Position numbers and translations under genes: made by a program. Under the pieces are notes generated by a model. The model searched no databases. It had not been told where the DNA came from and worked only from the letters and a program-made list of their open reading frames with translations. From Aureococcus anophagefferens (taxonomy: Eukaryota > Sar > Pelagophyceae > Pelagomonadales > Pelagomonadaceae), in the NCBI RefSeq assembly GCF_000186865.1, contig NW_008705579.1, forward strand, positions 483,443 to 547,442: a stretch of DNA of 64,000 nucleotides, given 5' to 3'. This document shows positions 21,687 through 30,928 of the stretch, piece by piece; the first letter of the stretch is position 1; every line of letters begins with the position of its first letter.

Positions 21687-22832
21687 ATGATCTTCGACCT
21701 GCCCATGGACCTCGTGGAGGCGGAGACGTACGACAGCATCGAGCTGCTGACGCGCGGCGAGTTCGGCGACGCGCAACCCGACGATCCGCGACCGGACCCC
21801 TTTCTCTTCTGCGCGCCGGCGGATCCAGAGCGACCTCGACCGCGGGCGCCGTCGGCCGAGAGCGACATCGAGGTCGTCGCCGAGCGCGGGTCGGAGCCTC
21901 GCGAGCCGGAGCCGGAGCTCGAGGCGGGCGAGGCGCCGGAGCCGGCGCCCGGACGGCGATCGCCCGGCCGGGACGAACCGCTCCGGCGGCGCGCGCGACG
22001 CGACCCCGACGAGGCCTGGCTCGAGGACGCGCGGCGCGCGTCGGAGGAGGCCTGGCGCGAGACGCGCGCGGCGCCCGAGGAGCCGAAGCCGCGGCGGCGC
22101 GGGCTCTTCCCGCGGCTCTGGCGCCGGCGGTCCGCGGACGCCTGGGAGGAGCGCAAGGAGGCGGCGCCCGACGCGGAGACGACGACGAGGAAGCGGCGGA
22201 GCCTCCTGGGCCGCGTCAAGCGCCTCGGCCGGTCGCGGTCGCGGAAGCCCGAGCCGCCGCCGCCGCCGCCCGCGGCGCCCGAGCGGCGGCCGCTCGCCGC
22301 GGCGCCCAAGTGCCTCCCCGAGCCGTGCCTCCCCGCGCCGCCCACGCCGCCGCCGCCGCCGGAGCCCCCGGGCGAGCCGAGCCCCGCGCCGGAGCCCGCG
22401 GGGCCCGAGCCGCCCGCGGCGAGTCCCGGCGCGCCCGCGCGGCGGCCGCCCGACGAGGCCGGCGAGCCCGCGTACCGGCCGCCGCCGGAGGAGGCGGCCT
22501 TCCAGCCGTTGATCGCGGCGCCGGGCGTTCGGCAGCCGGCGGAGCTCCCGCCGCGGCCCGTCGCGCCGGAGCACCCCATCATCGGCGAGGTCCGGCTCAT
22601 CATCCAGCTCTTCTACATCCTGGACCCGGAGGGCCGGGGCTGGGTCACGCGCGACGAGGTCATGGCCACGCTGCCCGTGCTGGGCTACGCGTCCGCCGCG
22701 GACCTCGAGGACCTCGCGCGGAACGAGGACCTCGACGAGCGCCTCGACAAGGTTGCCTTCTTCGAGTGGTACACGCGGTGCACGCCCCAGCTCGCGGCCC
22801 AGGTCCGGCGCAAGTACCCCGAGCTGTTCTAA
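21687..22832 (+). CDS. Pro/Arg-rich protein with EF-hand-like C-terminus
   Basis: 381 aa. Residues about 40-300 are low complexity, rich in Pro, Glu and Arg, with a basic stretch (RRGLFPRLWRRR) and KRRSLLGRVKRLGRSRSRK. The last 90 residues are well folded in character: EHPIIGEVRLIIQLFYILD, then a degenerate EF loop (DPEGRGWVTRDE), VMATLPVLGY, and a helical end with FFEWYTRCTPQL. The loop keeps Asp1 and a Glu at position 12 but not all calcium ligands, so it may be a structural EF-hand pair. Function unknown. Ends 93 bases from the convergent fatty-acid-kinase fusion. Confidence 0.68.
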   Translation: MIFDLPMDLVEAETYDSIELLTRGEFGDAQPDDPRPDPFLFCAPADPERPRPRAPSAESDIEVVAERGSEPREPEPELEAGEAPEPAPGRRSPGRDEPLRRRARRDPDEAWLEDARRASEEAWRETRAAPEEPKPRRRGLFPRLWRRRSADAWEERKEAAPDAETTTRKRRSLLGRVKRLGRSRSRKPEPPPPPPAAPERRPLAAAPKCLPEPCLPAPPTPPPPPEPPGEPSPAPEPAGPEPPAASPGAPARRPPDEAGEPAYRPPPEEAAFQPLIAAPGVRQPAELPPRPVAPEHPIIGEVRLIIQLFYILDPEGRGWVTRDEVMATLPVLGYASAADLEDLARNEDLDERLDKVAFFEWYTRCTPQLAAQVRRKYPELF

Positions 22833-22925
22833 CCACCCTGAAATTCGCCGAGCTCCCCCGCGAATCCGGACACTAGCGCGCCGGAGACAAGGGCGGGAGG
22901 AAAGCGGGGGCCGCGCGCGCGGAAC

Positions 22926-25900
22926 TCAGTAGCGCGCCGAGGCCGCGCGGCGGAGCGACGCGGAGATGGACCGGTGGTCGTTGTAGTTGTCCGAGGGCGC
23001 GGCGAGGAGGCCCTGGCGCTGGTGCGGCGTCTCGAAGTAGTAGGGGTAGTTCCCGTCGGTGCCGCGGCGCGTCCAGTAGGGGTTCGGCGCGCGGACGGGC
23101 GCGAGGCGCGGCTGGTACTGGGGCGGGGCGTCGTGGCCGTTGTAGCCCACGGGGGGCACGGCGACGTAGTGGGGCACGGGCACGTAGTAGCGCGCCTTCT
23201 TCGGCGACTCGGCCGACGCCGCGGGGCGGCTGTTGTTGATCGGGTAGAACTCCGGCGGCGGCGCGCGCGGCCGCGGCGGCGTCGCGGCGGGCGCCGGGGG
23301 CGCCGGCGCGGGCGCCGGCGCGAGGGGCGCGGGGAAGGCGGGCGCCGCCGGGGCCGCGGGCGCCGCGGGCTTGGCCGCGTCCGGCGACGGCCAGAAATTC
23401 GAGTAGCGCCGCGGCGCGGACGTGGACACGCGGCGGCCGCCGGCCCGGGGCGGCGACGCCGGCGGCGGCGCCGCGTCGCCGGCGAAGAAGGCCGCGAGCA
23501 GGTTCACCGTGTCGTCGCGGTAGAAGCTGTGGTGCGTGCCGAGCGCCGTCGTCCGCCGCGACGCGGCGACGCCGCTGTCCGTGAGGAGCGCCCAGGCCGC
23601 GTTCCACTTGTCCGGGTCGACGTCGGAGTCGCCGGCGTAGGTCCGCGCGAAGACGGGGATGCGCGCCTTGGCGATGGCCTTGCAGAGGTCGGGCGCGCCG
23701 TTCTCGTGGTACGACCGGAGCGGCTCCGCGCGGAACGTGTGCAGGAACCCCAGCGCCGTGCCCTTGCAGCGGTACATGAGCTCCGCGGCCTTCAGGCCCG
23801 ACGGCGCCGCGCCGCTCTGGAGCTGCTCGCGGCAGCGGTCGAGGAGCGCGGGCACCTTCTTGAGCACGACGCCCTTCCCGAGCGGCTTCACGAGGCACTT
23901 CGGCAGCTTCCGCGCCTTCTTGACGCTCTTGAGGCTCGCGGCGCTGAGGCCGCCGAGCACGGGCGACACCATGGCGAAGGTGACGACCTTCTTGGGGTAC
24001 TTGGCGGCGAAGTGGGCCGCGACGAGGCTCCCGAAGCTCACGCCGATGACGTGGACCGCCGGCGCGCCCAGGCGCTCGAGGAGCTCGCCGATCTGGCGCG
24101 TCCAGAGGTCGGGCCCGTTGTCCTCGAAGGCCGTGCGGTCGCTGAGGCCCACGTTGAAGCGGTCGAAGACGATGACGTCCGCGCCGTGCGCGGCCGCGAG
24201 CTGCTTGGCCATGTTCTCGTACATGAGGCACGCGCCCGTCGCGCCGGCGCAAAGGAGCACGGGCTTCGTCACGCGGTTCGCGCCCGATTTCGGCGCGAGG
24301 ACGCGCGCGAAGCAGACGCCGTCGACGAGCGTGAACGTGTCGCGGACGGGCACGCGGAGCAGGCCGCGCGCGGCCGCGGCCGTCAGGTCCTCCCGCGGCC
24401 GGCCGGACGCCGCCGACGCGTCGCCGGGCGCGACCTTGCCCTTGGCGCCGGGGGGCGCCGCCGTCGCCGCGGCGTCGGGGTAGCGGATCCAGCTGAGCAC
24501 GTAGCCGTTGGGGCCGAAGTGGACCTGGGCGGCGCGCGCGTGGGACGCGCCCCGACGTCCTCTCGGTGCCTTTCGACGAGCGATCCTCTCTCGGAGCAAC
24601 GCATGGGCGAACCGTCGAGTCGAAGCATCTCCGCCCCGAAGCGGACCATCGTCGTCGTCGCGATGTAGCAGACCAGGATGAAGCGCGCGGCCGGGTAGGC
24701 GTCGCGGAGCGCGTCCACGAAGTCGGCGACGAGGTCCGCGCGGCCCGTGTGCTGGACGACGAAGCCGACCTCGGCGCCCCGGGGCACGCGCGCCTTGACG
24801 AGGTCGAGCGCGGCGGCCCGGATCTTCGCGACGCCCTTGGCGCCCGTGCCCTTGGCGAACTTGCTCGGCTTCTCCGTCTGCGGGCGCCGGTGGTAGACGA
24901 ACTCGAGGCCGATCTTGAGCCCCACGGTCTGGACGACCTTGATGAGCGCCGGCGGCAGCTTGAGGCGGCCGCCCTTGATCGCGTAGTCGAGATTCGGCGC
25001 CGCGGCGATGCACGTCGCGCAGGGCTTCAGCGCGTCCATGCGCGCGGCGACGTCCACGGCGTCGGCGCCGCTCCCCGCGAGGCGCAGGGCCTCGAGGGTC
25101 ATCATGCCCAAAGCGCCGCAGACCATGTCCGTGTCGTAGACGACGACGCGGCGCCGCTGGTGCTCGTCGAGCCGGTCCATGGCCGCGTCGAGGTTCGCGC
25201 GCGTCGCCTTGGACACGAGCATGCAGTGGGTCAGGACCAGCACCTCCTCGACGCCCGGCGCGGCCAGGAGAGCGGTCAGCGCGTCGACGTAGGCCTGGCT
25301 CCGCGCGGCGGACGTCGACACCTGCAGGTCCTTGTCGAGGCGCATCCAGTCGCAGACCTCCTGGGAGTCGACGTCGACCTTGTCCTCGTAGCACTCCTCG
25401 TTGACGATGGTCAGCGTCGCCACGACTTTGAGCGTCTCGGGGAAGGCGTCGCGGAGCCGGGCCATGACCTCCACGGGTAAATCCGCGAGCGACGACGCGA
25501 GGATCGCCGTCTTCACGGGGCCCTTGGGCGCGCAGACCTCGTCGAGGTACGCCGACTGCGTCGACGCGACCTGGGCGCTCATGTCCTCGGCCTTTTCTTT
25601 CAGGAGCGCGCCCGTCGCGGAGAGCTTGCGCGCGGCGGCGAAGACGACGCCGGGCTCGTGCGTGTGGATGTGGATCTTGCCGAGCGTGCGGCCCCCGGGC
25701 CCCTCGACGACGAGCGGCACGATGGACGTGCCGTGGTCCTCGACGACCTTGACGAGGTCCGCCGCCGCGACGCCCGCGTCGAGGTCGAGGACGAACTCCG
25801 TGCAGTAGCGGCCGAGGGCGACGTCCTCGGAGCCGTCGTGGTCCGCGGTCGCGTCGAAGGTGTCGGAGACCTTGAACTTGCCCTCGTCGGCGTCGCCGGC

Positions 25901-26593
25901 GTCGTCGCCGGCGCCGCCGCCGGCGGCGAGGGCCGCGGCGCCCCGGAGGAAGTAGGCGAAGCCCTTGGCGCCGGAGTCGACGACGCCCTTGCCCTTGAGG
26001 ATGAACTTGCCGTCGACCTCGAGCTTGTCGGGCGTCTCCTCCGTCGCCGTCCACGCGCTCTTCGCCCAGGACGCGACCAACGCGCCGAGGTGCGACGCGT
26101 CGAGGTGCTTCGTCGACTCCATGACCACGGACGGTAAGGTGCCCTCCTTGCACTCGGCCACGGACGTCATCATCTCCGCGCCGACGTCCTCGAGCGCGGC
26201 CTTGAACTCCGCGACGTCGAGCGCGTCGCGCGCGTCGCCGCAGCGCTCGCCGCAGCGCCGGCTCAGCGACCCGAAGAAGAAGGTCAGGATCGTGCCGCTG
26301 TTGCCCTGGGCCGTGAGCACGCAGGCCTCGGCGACGGACGCCGCGACCTTGGCGAGGCTCCGCTCGCCCGACGCGCGCTTGAGGCCCTTGAGGATGCCCT
26401 TGCCCGCCATGGCCATGTTCGTGCCCGTGTCACCGTCGGGAATCGGGAAGACGTTGATCTTGTTGAGCTCCGCCTTGTTCGCGATCATGTGCTGGCAGCC
26501 CGCCCGGACGAGGGCCGCGTACTCGAGGCCAGACACGGACCGGCAGGCGCCGGACCGCAGCCCCTCGACGGCGGCGTCCTCGTCGCCGCCCAT
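22926..26593 (-). CDS. Fatty acid kinase fusion: FakA (DhaL + middle) - FakB/DegV - alpha/beta hydrolase (about 1,181 aa, 2 exons)
   Basis: Model complement(join(22926..24524, 24647..26593)). Residues 25-220 are a DhaL/DAK2 kinase domain as in FakA: NVFPIPDGDTGTNM (Mg/ATP aspartates), GNSGTIL and GVVDSGAKGF. Residues about 262-345 match the FakA middle domain (GRYCTEF, KIHIHTHEPGVV). Residues about 360-665 are a DegV/FakB fold (ASSLADLP, STSAARSQ, IKGGRLK), whose final HFGPNGY strand is on exon 2. Residues about 690-985 are an alpha/beta hydrolase with nucleophile elbow GVSFGS (Ser about 812), Asp about 950 (GDSDVDP) and His about 980 (GTHHSF). A Pro/Ala/Tyr tail ends the protein. In bacteria FakB presents a fatty acid that FakA phosphorylates to acyl-phosphate; the hydrolase may release that fatty acid. 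No targeting signal is evident. Domain calls are strong; the combined activity is inference. Confidence 0.85.
24525..24646 (-). mobile_element. Intron with introner-element features in the FAK fusion gene
   Basis: 122-nt GT-AG intron on the minus strand. Flanks are GTCCGCTT at the donor and GTCCACTT just after the acceptor (7 of 8 identical). Ends are CGGGGCGGAG and, inverted, CTGGGCGGCG. The interior CCGAGAGAGGATCGCTCGTC nearly matches the introner in the RBR gene. Splicing joins LVCYIATTTM to VHFGPNGY, completing the DegV domain. Confidence 0.65.
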
Positions 26594-26760
26594 CGCGCCG
26601 CGGCGGCCGGAGGAGGCGTGTCCTTACCGCGCGGAAAGAAACAGAGTAACCTTGGGAGAGCCCATGCGGTTTCGTTCTAACAAAGAGCGCCGCAGTGCAA
26701 GTTGGGGGCCCTATTTGCTTTCATGGGTGGTTGAACCCAAGGTGAAGCTCGTACGCGCCG
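26594..26760. promoter_or_regulatory. Divergent promoter region between FAK fusion and SET gene
   Basis: 167 bases between two divergent start codons, locally less GC-rich than the coding flanks. No specific element recognised. Confidence 0.35.
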
Positions 26761-27381
26761 ATGTCGTACTACGAGAAGGCCTTCGCAGCCCTCCTCGTGA
26801 CGTCTCATGCCGTCGCCTTCTCCGCGCGCGTCCAGTCCACAGCCAGACGACGCGTCGCGGTCTTCTCGTCCGCGACGGTGCCCGTCTTCACATCGGACCT
26901 CGACGCCGAGGGCCTCAACGCCGACGCCGGCGTGGCCATCAAGCCGTCGCCGGGCAAGGGCTTCGGCGCCTTCGCGACGCGGTCCTTCGAGAAGGAGGAG
27001 ATCGTCGGCGACTACGTCGGCGAAAAGCTCACGCTGCGCGAGAAGGACGCGCGCTACCTCGGCCGCGAGCAGAACTGGCGAGACAAGATCTGGCTCGCGT
27101 CGCGAAGGGCGCGCGGCGTCACGGCGTCGGGCACCTACATCTTCCAGGTCGACGACGACCTCTTCGTCGACGCGGAAGACCCGGTGCACGCGAACTGGTG
27201 CCGCTACATAAACCACCACAACGACCCGAACATGCGCGTCAAGTCGCTGGCCTACGCGTTCGGCGGCGAGCCCCGCGTCTGGTTCGTCGCGACGCGCGAC
27301 ATCGCCCCGGGCGAGGAGCTCTCCTTCGACTACGGCGACGAATACTGGGTCGAGACGGACACGCACGTCGTCGACCAATAG
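26761..27381 (+). CDS. SET-domain protein with heterokont plastid presequence
   Basis: 206 aa. The N-terminus is a signal peptide (FAALLVTSHAVAF) ending in an AVAF-S motif, the phenylalanine cleavage signature of bipartite plastid-targeting presequences in stramenopiles, followed by a basic Ser/Arg transit-like stretch (SARVQSTARRR). From about residue 58 is a compact SET methyltransferase: GKGFGAFATRSFEKEEIVG, GDYVGE, YINHHNDPN (the NHxxxPN-type motif) and GEELSFDYGDEYW. The catalytic Tyr and SAM-binding Asn-His are present. There is no pre-SET or post-SET. Predicted lysine methyltransferase in the plastid, substrate unknown; Rubisco LSMT-type enzymes are much longer, so this is a different class. 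Confidence 0.83.
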   Translation: MSYYEKAFAALLVTSHAVAFSARVQSTARRRVAVFSSATVPVFTSDLDAEGLNADAGVAIKPSPGKGFGAFATRSFEKEEIVGDYVGEKLTLREKDARYLGREQNWRDKIWLASRRARGVTASGTYIFQVDDDLFVDAEDPVHANWCRYINHHNDPNMRVKSLAYAFGGEPRVWFVATRDIAPGEELSFDYGDEYWVETDTHVVDQ

Positions 27382-27539
27382 GAGGCGTAAAGTTCAAATA
27401 AAGCGACACATCTCGTCAACTTGACGCTCGCGAAAAGCCACAGCCGCACATCGACGGCAGCCACGCCGCGCGCGCACGCCGCAAACCCGCGCGCCCTCGA
27501 CACAGACACGCACAAACTCCCGCCGCGCCGGCCGCGACC

Positions 27540-29189
27540 ATGGCCGCCGCCGAGGGCCCGCGCGCGCTGCTCAACTTCGAGGTCGTGCTCCTGCGGAGCT
27601 CCACGGCCGAGCCCTGGGGCCTCCAGCTCGAGTACCAGCTCTTCAAGGCGACGGAGGCCGGCGCGGCGAGCCCGCACTGGGGCTGCTTCGTCGTCGCGGA
27701 CATGCGGCCCGGGTCGCCGGCGGCGCGGGAGCGCAAGCTCCGGGTCAACGACACGATCGTCGGCGTCGACGGCGCGGCCGTCGCCGCGGCGTCGCGCGAG
27801 GACTTTGCGGAGCTGCTGAGCCTGCTCCACGGGCGGGGCCGCGCCGTGCTCCTGACCATCGCGCGCGCCAACGAGGCGCCGCCGCGCCGGAGCGTGCGCT
27901 TCGACGGCGACGACGAGGGCGCGCGCGTCGTCGTCGCTTCGGTGGACGACGCGCGCGGCTCCGTGTCCGTCGAGATCCGCGGGCCCTGGCGGCCCGCGCT
28001 CACGGGCGGCGCGCCGACGAGCGCCGAGGCCGAGCCGGAGACGGCCGACGCCGGCGGCGCGCCCGAGGACGAGCCGCCGCCGGCCTGCGCCGAGCCGGAG
28101 GACGCGGTGCCGCCGGATTTCGAGGCCCGCGCCGTCGCCGGCGCGCTCCTCGACGACGCCTTCGACGCGGACTTTGGCGCGGACTTTGACGGCGCCGAGT
28201 TCGCCGACTTCGCGTCCGCGGCGCCCGAGGACGCCGTCGCGGCGGAGCGGGCGCCGGAGCTCCGGGCGCCGGAGCCCGCGGCCGCGCCGGCCGCGCCGCC
28301 GGAGCCCGAGGCCGCGACGGAGCCCGCCGCGGCGCCCGAGGCCGACGCGCCGCCGGAAGCGGCGGAGCCCGAGGCGCCGCCAGAGGCGCCGCCGGAGGCG
28401 CCGCCGGAGGCGCCCGAGGCGCCGGAGCCCGAGGCCGCGGAAGAGGCGGAGACCGCGGCGCCCGAAGCGGCGGAGGAGCCGGAGCCCGAGGCCGCGGAAG
28501 AGGCGGAGACCGTGGCGCCCGAAGCGGCGGAGGAGCCGGACGACCAGCTTGACTTGGAGGCGAAAGCGGCGCACCGCGCGGCGCTCGACACCTACACGCC
28601 CGAGCCAGAGGCGGAACCCGAGGCGGAACCCGAGGCCGAGCCGGAGCCCGAGGCCGAACCGGAACCGGAGCCTGAGGCCGAACCGGAGCCCGAGGCGGAG
28701 CCCGAGCCCGAACCCGAGCCCGAGGCGCCGGAGGCGCAGCCCGAGCCGGAACCGGAGCCGGAGCCCGAGGCGCCCGCGCCCGCGCCCGAAACCCCCGAAA
28801 GCCCCGAGGCCCCCGAGCCGAGCGCCGAGGACCTCGCGCTGAGCGTCGCCTACCGGCTCAAGTTCGTGCCCCTCGACGACGACGGCTGCACGGGCGCGCG
28901 CCTCGCGGGCTTCATCCCGCGCGCGGACGGCGGGAGCCGCGCGGCGCGCTACGCGCCGCCGCTCATGGTCGGCGACGTCCTCGTGGCCCTCGACGAGGCG
29001 AGCGTCGTCTCCGTGCCCTACGCGGACATCCTCGCGGCGCTCCGGAGGCCGCCGCCCCAGGCGCTCCGCTTCGTCCGCGTCCCCGAGGAGCCGCCGGGCG
29101 CGCCGTCGTCGTCGCCCGCGAGCTCCGCCGCGTCGCCGCCGGCGCGGAAGTCGTCCTTCTCCTTCCCCCCCTGGCGGCGGTCGCCCTAG
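27540..29189 (+). CDS. Two-PDZ protein with long Glu/Pro/Ala linker
   Basis: 549 aa. An N-terminal PDZ-like domain (about 8-100: [46 protein letters not shown]) and a C-terminal PDZ-like domain (about 440-515: [40 protein letters not shown]) flank about 300 residues dominated by [13 protein letters not shown] repeats. The acidic repeat probably forms an extended spacer. The tail is Ser/Pro-rich and basic. Likely a scaffold joining two PDZ ligands. The antisense frame is also open across this region, but codes only the complement of the repeat. Starts 158 bases after the SET gene. Confidence 0.8.
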   Translation: MAAAEGPRALLNFEVVLLRSSTAEPWGLQLEYQLFKATEAGAASPHWGCFVVADMRPGSPAARERKLRVNDTIVGVDGAAVAAASREDFAELLSLLHGRGRAVLLTIARANEAPPRRSVRFDGDDEGARVVVASVDDARGSVSVEIRGPWRPALTGGAPTSAEAEPETADAGGAPEDEPPPACAEPEDAVPPDFEARAVAGALLDDAFDADFGADFDGAEFADFASAAPEDAVAAERAPELRAPEPAAAPAAPPEPEAATEPAAAPEADAPPEAAEPEAPPEAPPEAPPEAPEAPEPEAAEEAETAAPEAAEEPEPEAAEEAETVAPEAAEEPDDQLDLEAKAAHRAALDTYTPEPEAEPEAEPEAEPEPEAEPEPEPEAEPEPEAEPEPEPEPEAPEAQPEPEPEPEPEAPAPAPETPESPEAPEPSAEDLALSVAYRLKFVPLDDDGCTGARLAGFIPRADGGSRAARYAPPLMVGDVLVALDEASVVSVPYADILAALRRPPPQALRFVRVPEEPPGAPSSSPASSAASPPARKSSFSFPPWRRSP

Positions 29190-29251
29190 GTCGTAACTAG
29201 AGGTCGTAACGGCGCGGGAGGATCCCGCGGTGTCGCGTCGCGGGAAACAGC

Positions 29252-30719
29252 TCACGCGGACGACGCGGCGCGCGGCACCTCTCGCGGCGCCTTGGTCCGC
29301 GCCGCGGCGGCGACAAGGAGCGCGACGCCAAAGACGGGCACGGCCGCCGCCGCGACGCGCCCGAGGCCCCGGGCGCCGTCCGCGAGGCGCCAGGGCCCGC
29401 CGTGGACCGCGACGAGCGACGCCGCGCCCGCGTCGCGGCTTTGGACGTCCGCGTTGTCCTGCCACGTCGGCGAGTTCGGCACGCCCCAGCCCCCCGGGTG
29501 GACCCAGGTGCAGTGGGCCTCGATGAGCCCGTCGTTGAGCCCGCGCCGCACCTTGGCGAAGCCGTTGTCGCCCCAGTACTCGCCCCACGAGTTGCGGATC
29601 TCCCAGTACGCGCCCAGCTCGTCGCTCTCGCCCCAGCCGACGACCTCGATGACGTGGTCCGTGTCGTTGGCCCGGCGGTCGCCGACGGGCGACGCGGGCA
29701 CGAGGCCGGCGCGGTAGCGGAGGTACGTCGTCGCGTCGACGTTGCACGTGATCGGCCCCGCGCGCGCGATCTCGGCGCGCATGGCCTCGGCCGCCGCCGC
29801 GGCGCCCACGTCGAAGGCGCCGGGCAACCTGCCGTAGGCGGCGACGGCGATGCGCGGGTAGGGGCTCACCGCGCACGTGTCGTCGCCGCAGCACGCCGCG
29901 TCGAGCGGCGCGTCGCCGGGCACCTGTGTGGAAAGCAAATCTTCAATCCGACTTCAATGTGCGCGTAATCGAACGATTTGGACCAGACTCTTTCGCTATG
30001 CTTCGAGGACTCGACGAGAGCAATCGATTCGTCCAAAAATCAGCCGAATCGACTTCGATTTGGCCGAGCTACTAGTAGAGAATCCTGAAGTTTGGTGGGG
30101 ACCCCCCGAACCAGTGGTTGATTTCCACACAGCCGGGCACGGCCCAGCACTCCGTCTCGGAGCCGTCCTCGTTCGACGGCATGCAGTTGCGGCAGATCGT
30201 GTCCGGCGCGCAGCCCAGGCCGTCCGTCGCTAGATAGGGAAAGCAGCCCGCCGCGGGGACGCCGCCGAAGCGCTCGACCCACCGATAGACGCCCGCGGAC
30301 GACCCGCCCGTCGCGCAGCTACCCGCGACGCCCCAGCCCTCGTCGTCGCCGCCGCAGTTGAGCATGACCTGGATCGCCGCGACGAGGTCCGGCCCGTCGA
30401 AGGCGTCGCCGCCGGACCGCAGCGCGAGGTACCGCGCGATCTTCACGCGATCCGCGAGCGCGTGGAACGACGCGAACGCGAAGCACGCGCCGCAGTACTT
30501 GGGCACGTGCTGGTTCATCGACGCCACGAGCATGGAGCCGTAGCCGGCGATGCGCCGCCAGCTGAAGGTCTTCGGCAGCGTCGCCGACGGCGGGACGGGC
30601 AGGTCGGAAGCGGCGAGCAGCACCTCGGCGCGCTCGTCCTCCCAGGCGATGACCTGGCCCCGGGCGTCGCAGCGCGCGGCGAGCAGCGCGAGCATTGCCA
30701 AAATGCGCTTCATTGCCAT
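29252..30719 (-). CDS. Cathepsin Z/X-like papain-family protease with C-terminal membrane anchor (416 aa, 2 exons)
   Basis: Model complement(join(29252..29923, 30141..30719)); ATG at 30719 starts a signal peptide (MKRILAMLALLAARCDARG). LPKTFSWR and NQHVPKYCGACFAFAS carry the oxyanion Gln and catalytic Cys in the cathepsin-Z-specific NQHxPxYCG context. The usual Trp after the Cys is Phe. Catalytic His is in DHVIEVVGWG and Asn in IRNSWGEYWGDNGFAKV on exon 2. The last 40 residues contain a hydrophobic helix (AAAAVPVFGVALLVAAAA) followed by basic residues, suggesting a type I membrane anchor, unusual for this family. The intron is an introner element; splicing gives CWAVPGDAPL. Secretory/lysosomal peptidase. 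Confidence 0.85.
29924..30132 (+). mobile_element. Introner element A (209 bp, 8-bp TSD, TIRs)
   Basis: The element is bounded by inverted repeats CTGTGTGGAAA (11 bp, perfect) and flanked by the direct repeat GTGCCCGG (29916-29923 and 30133-30140). Host gene is on the minus strand: the left TSD supplies the GT donor, and the inverted repeat supplies the CACACAG acceptor, giving a 217-nt intron. The plus strand carries CGTCCAAAAATCAGCCGAA, identical in the element at 46151, so the element lies antisense to its host gene. Confidence 0.88.
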
Positions 30720-30888
30720 TGCGTTGCGCGCGTGCACCGAGGTTGCAGCACCACCGCTTGCGGCGCGATCGACGGCGAGCTTCTAAGCTCAGATTTCCAC
30801 ACTCTTCACCCTGTCAGGCTTCTTGAGTTCAAGGTACCGACGTCCCGCGCCACTTCCCCGGGCGAACCCCATTCGGGCGCAATTATCG

Positions 30889-30911
30889 AATAATAATAAC
30901 AATAATAAATA
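30889..30911. repeat. AT-rich AAT-repeat tract 3' of the membrane-protein gene
   Basis: A short AATAATAATAACAATAATAA-type tract just past the stop at 30929, a strong contrast with the surrounding DNA. It may serve in 3'-end formation of the minus-strand transcript. Confidence 0.45.
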
Positions 30912-30928
30912 GTCCAACGTGCAGTTCC

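Noticed and set aside
26700..26760. tRNA-like TGGTTGAACCC string
   Set aside because: No cloverleaf can be drawn around it. I saw no convincing tRNA or rRNA anywhere in the window.
27416..28591. Minus-strand frame rich in Ala/Ser/Gly opposite the PDZ protein
   Set aside because: Complement of the acidic PEAEPE repeat. No start context or domain, while both ends of the plus-strand frame are PDZ domains.
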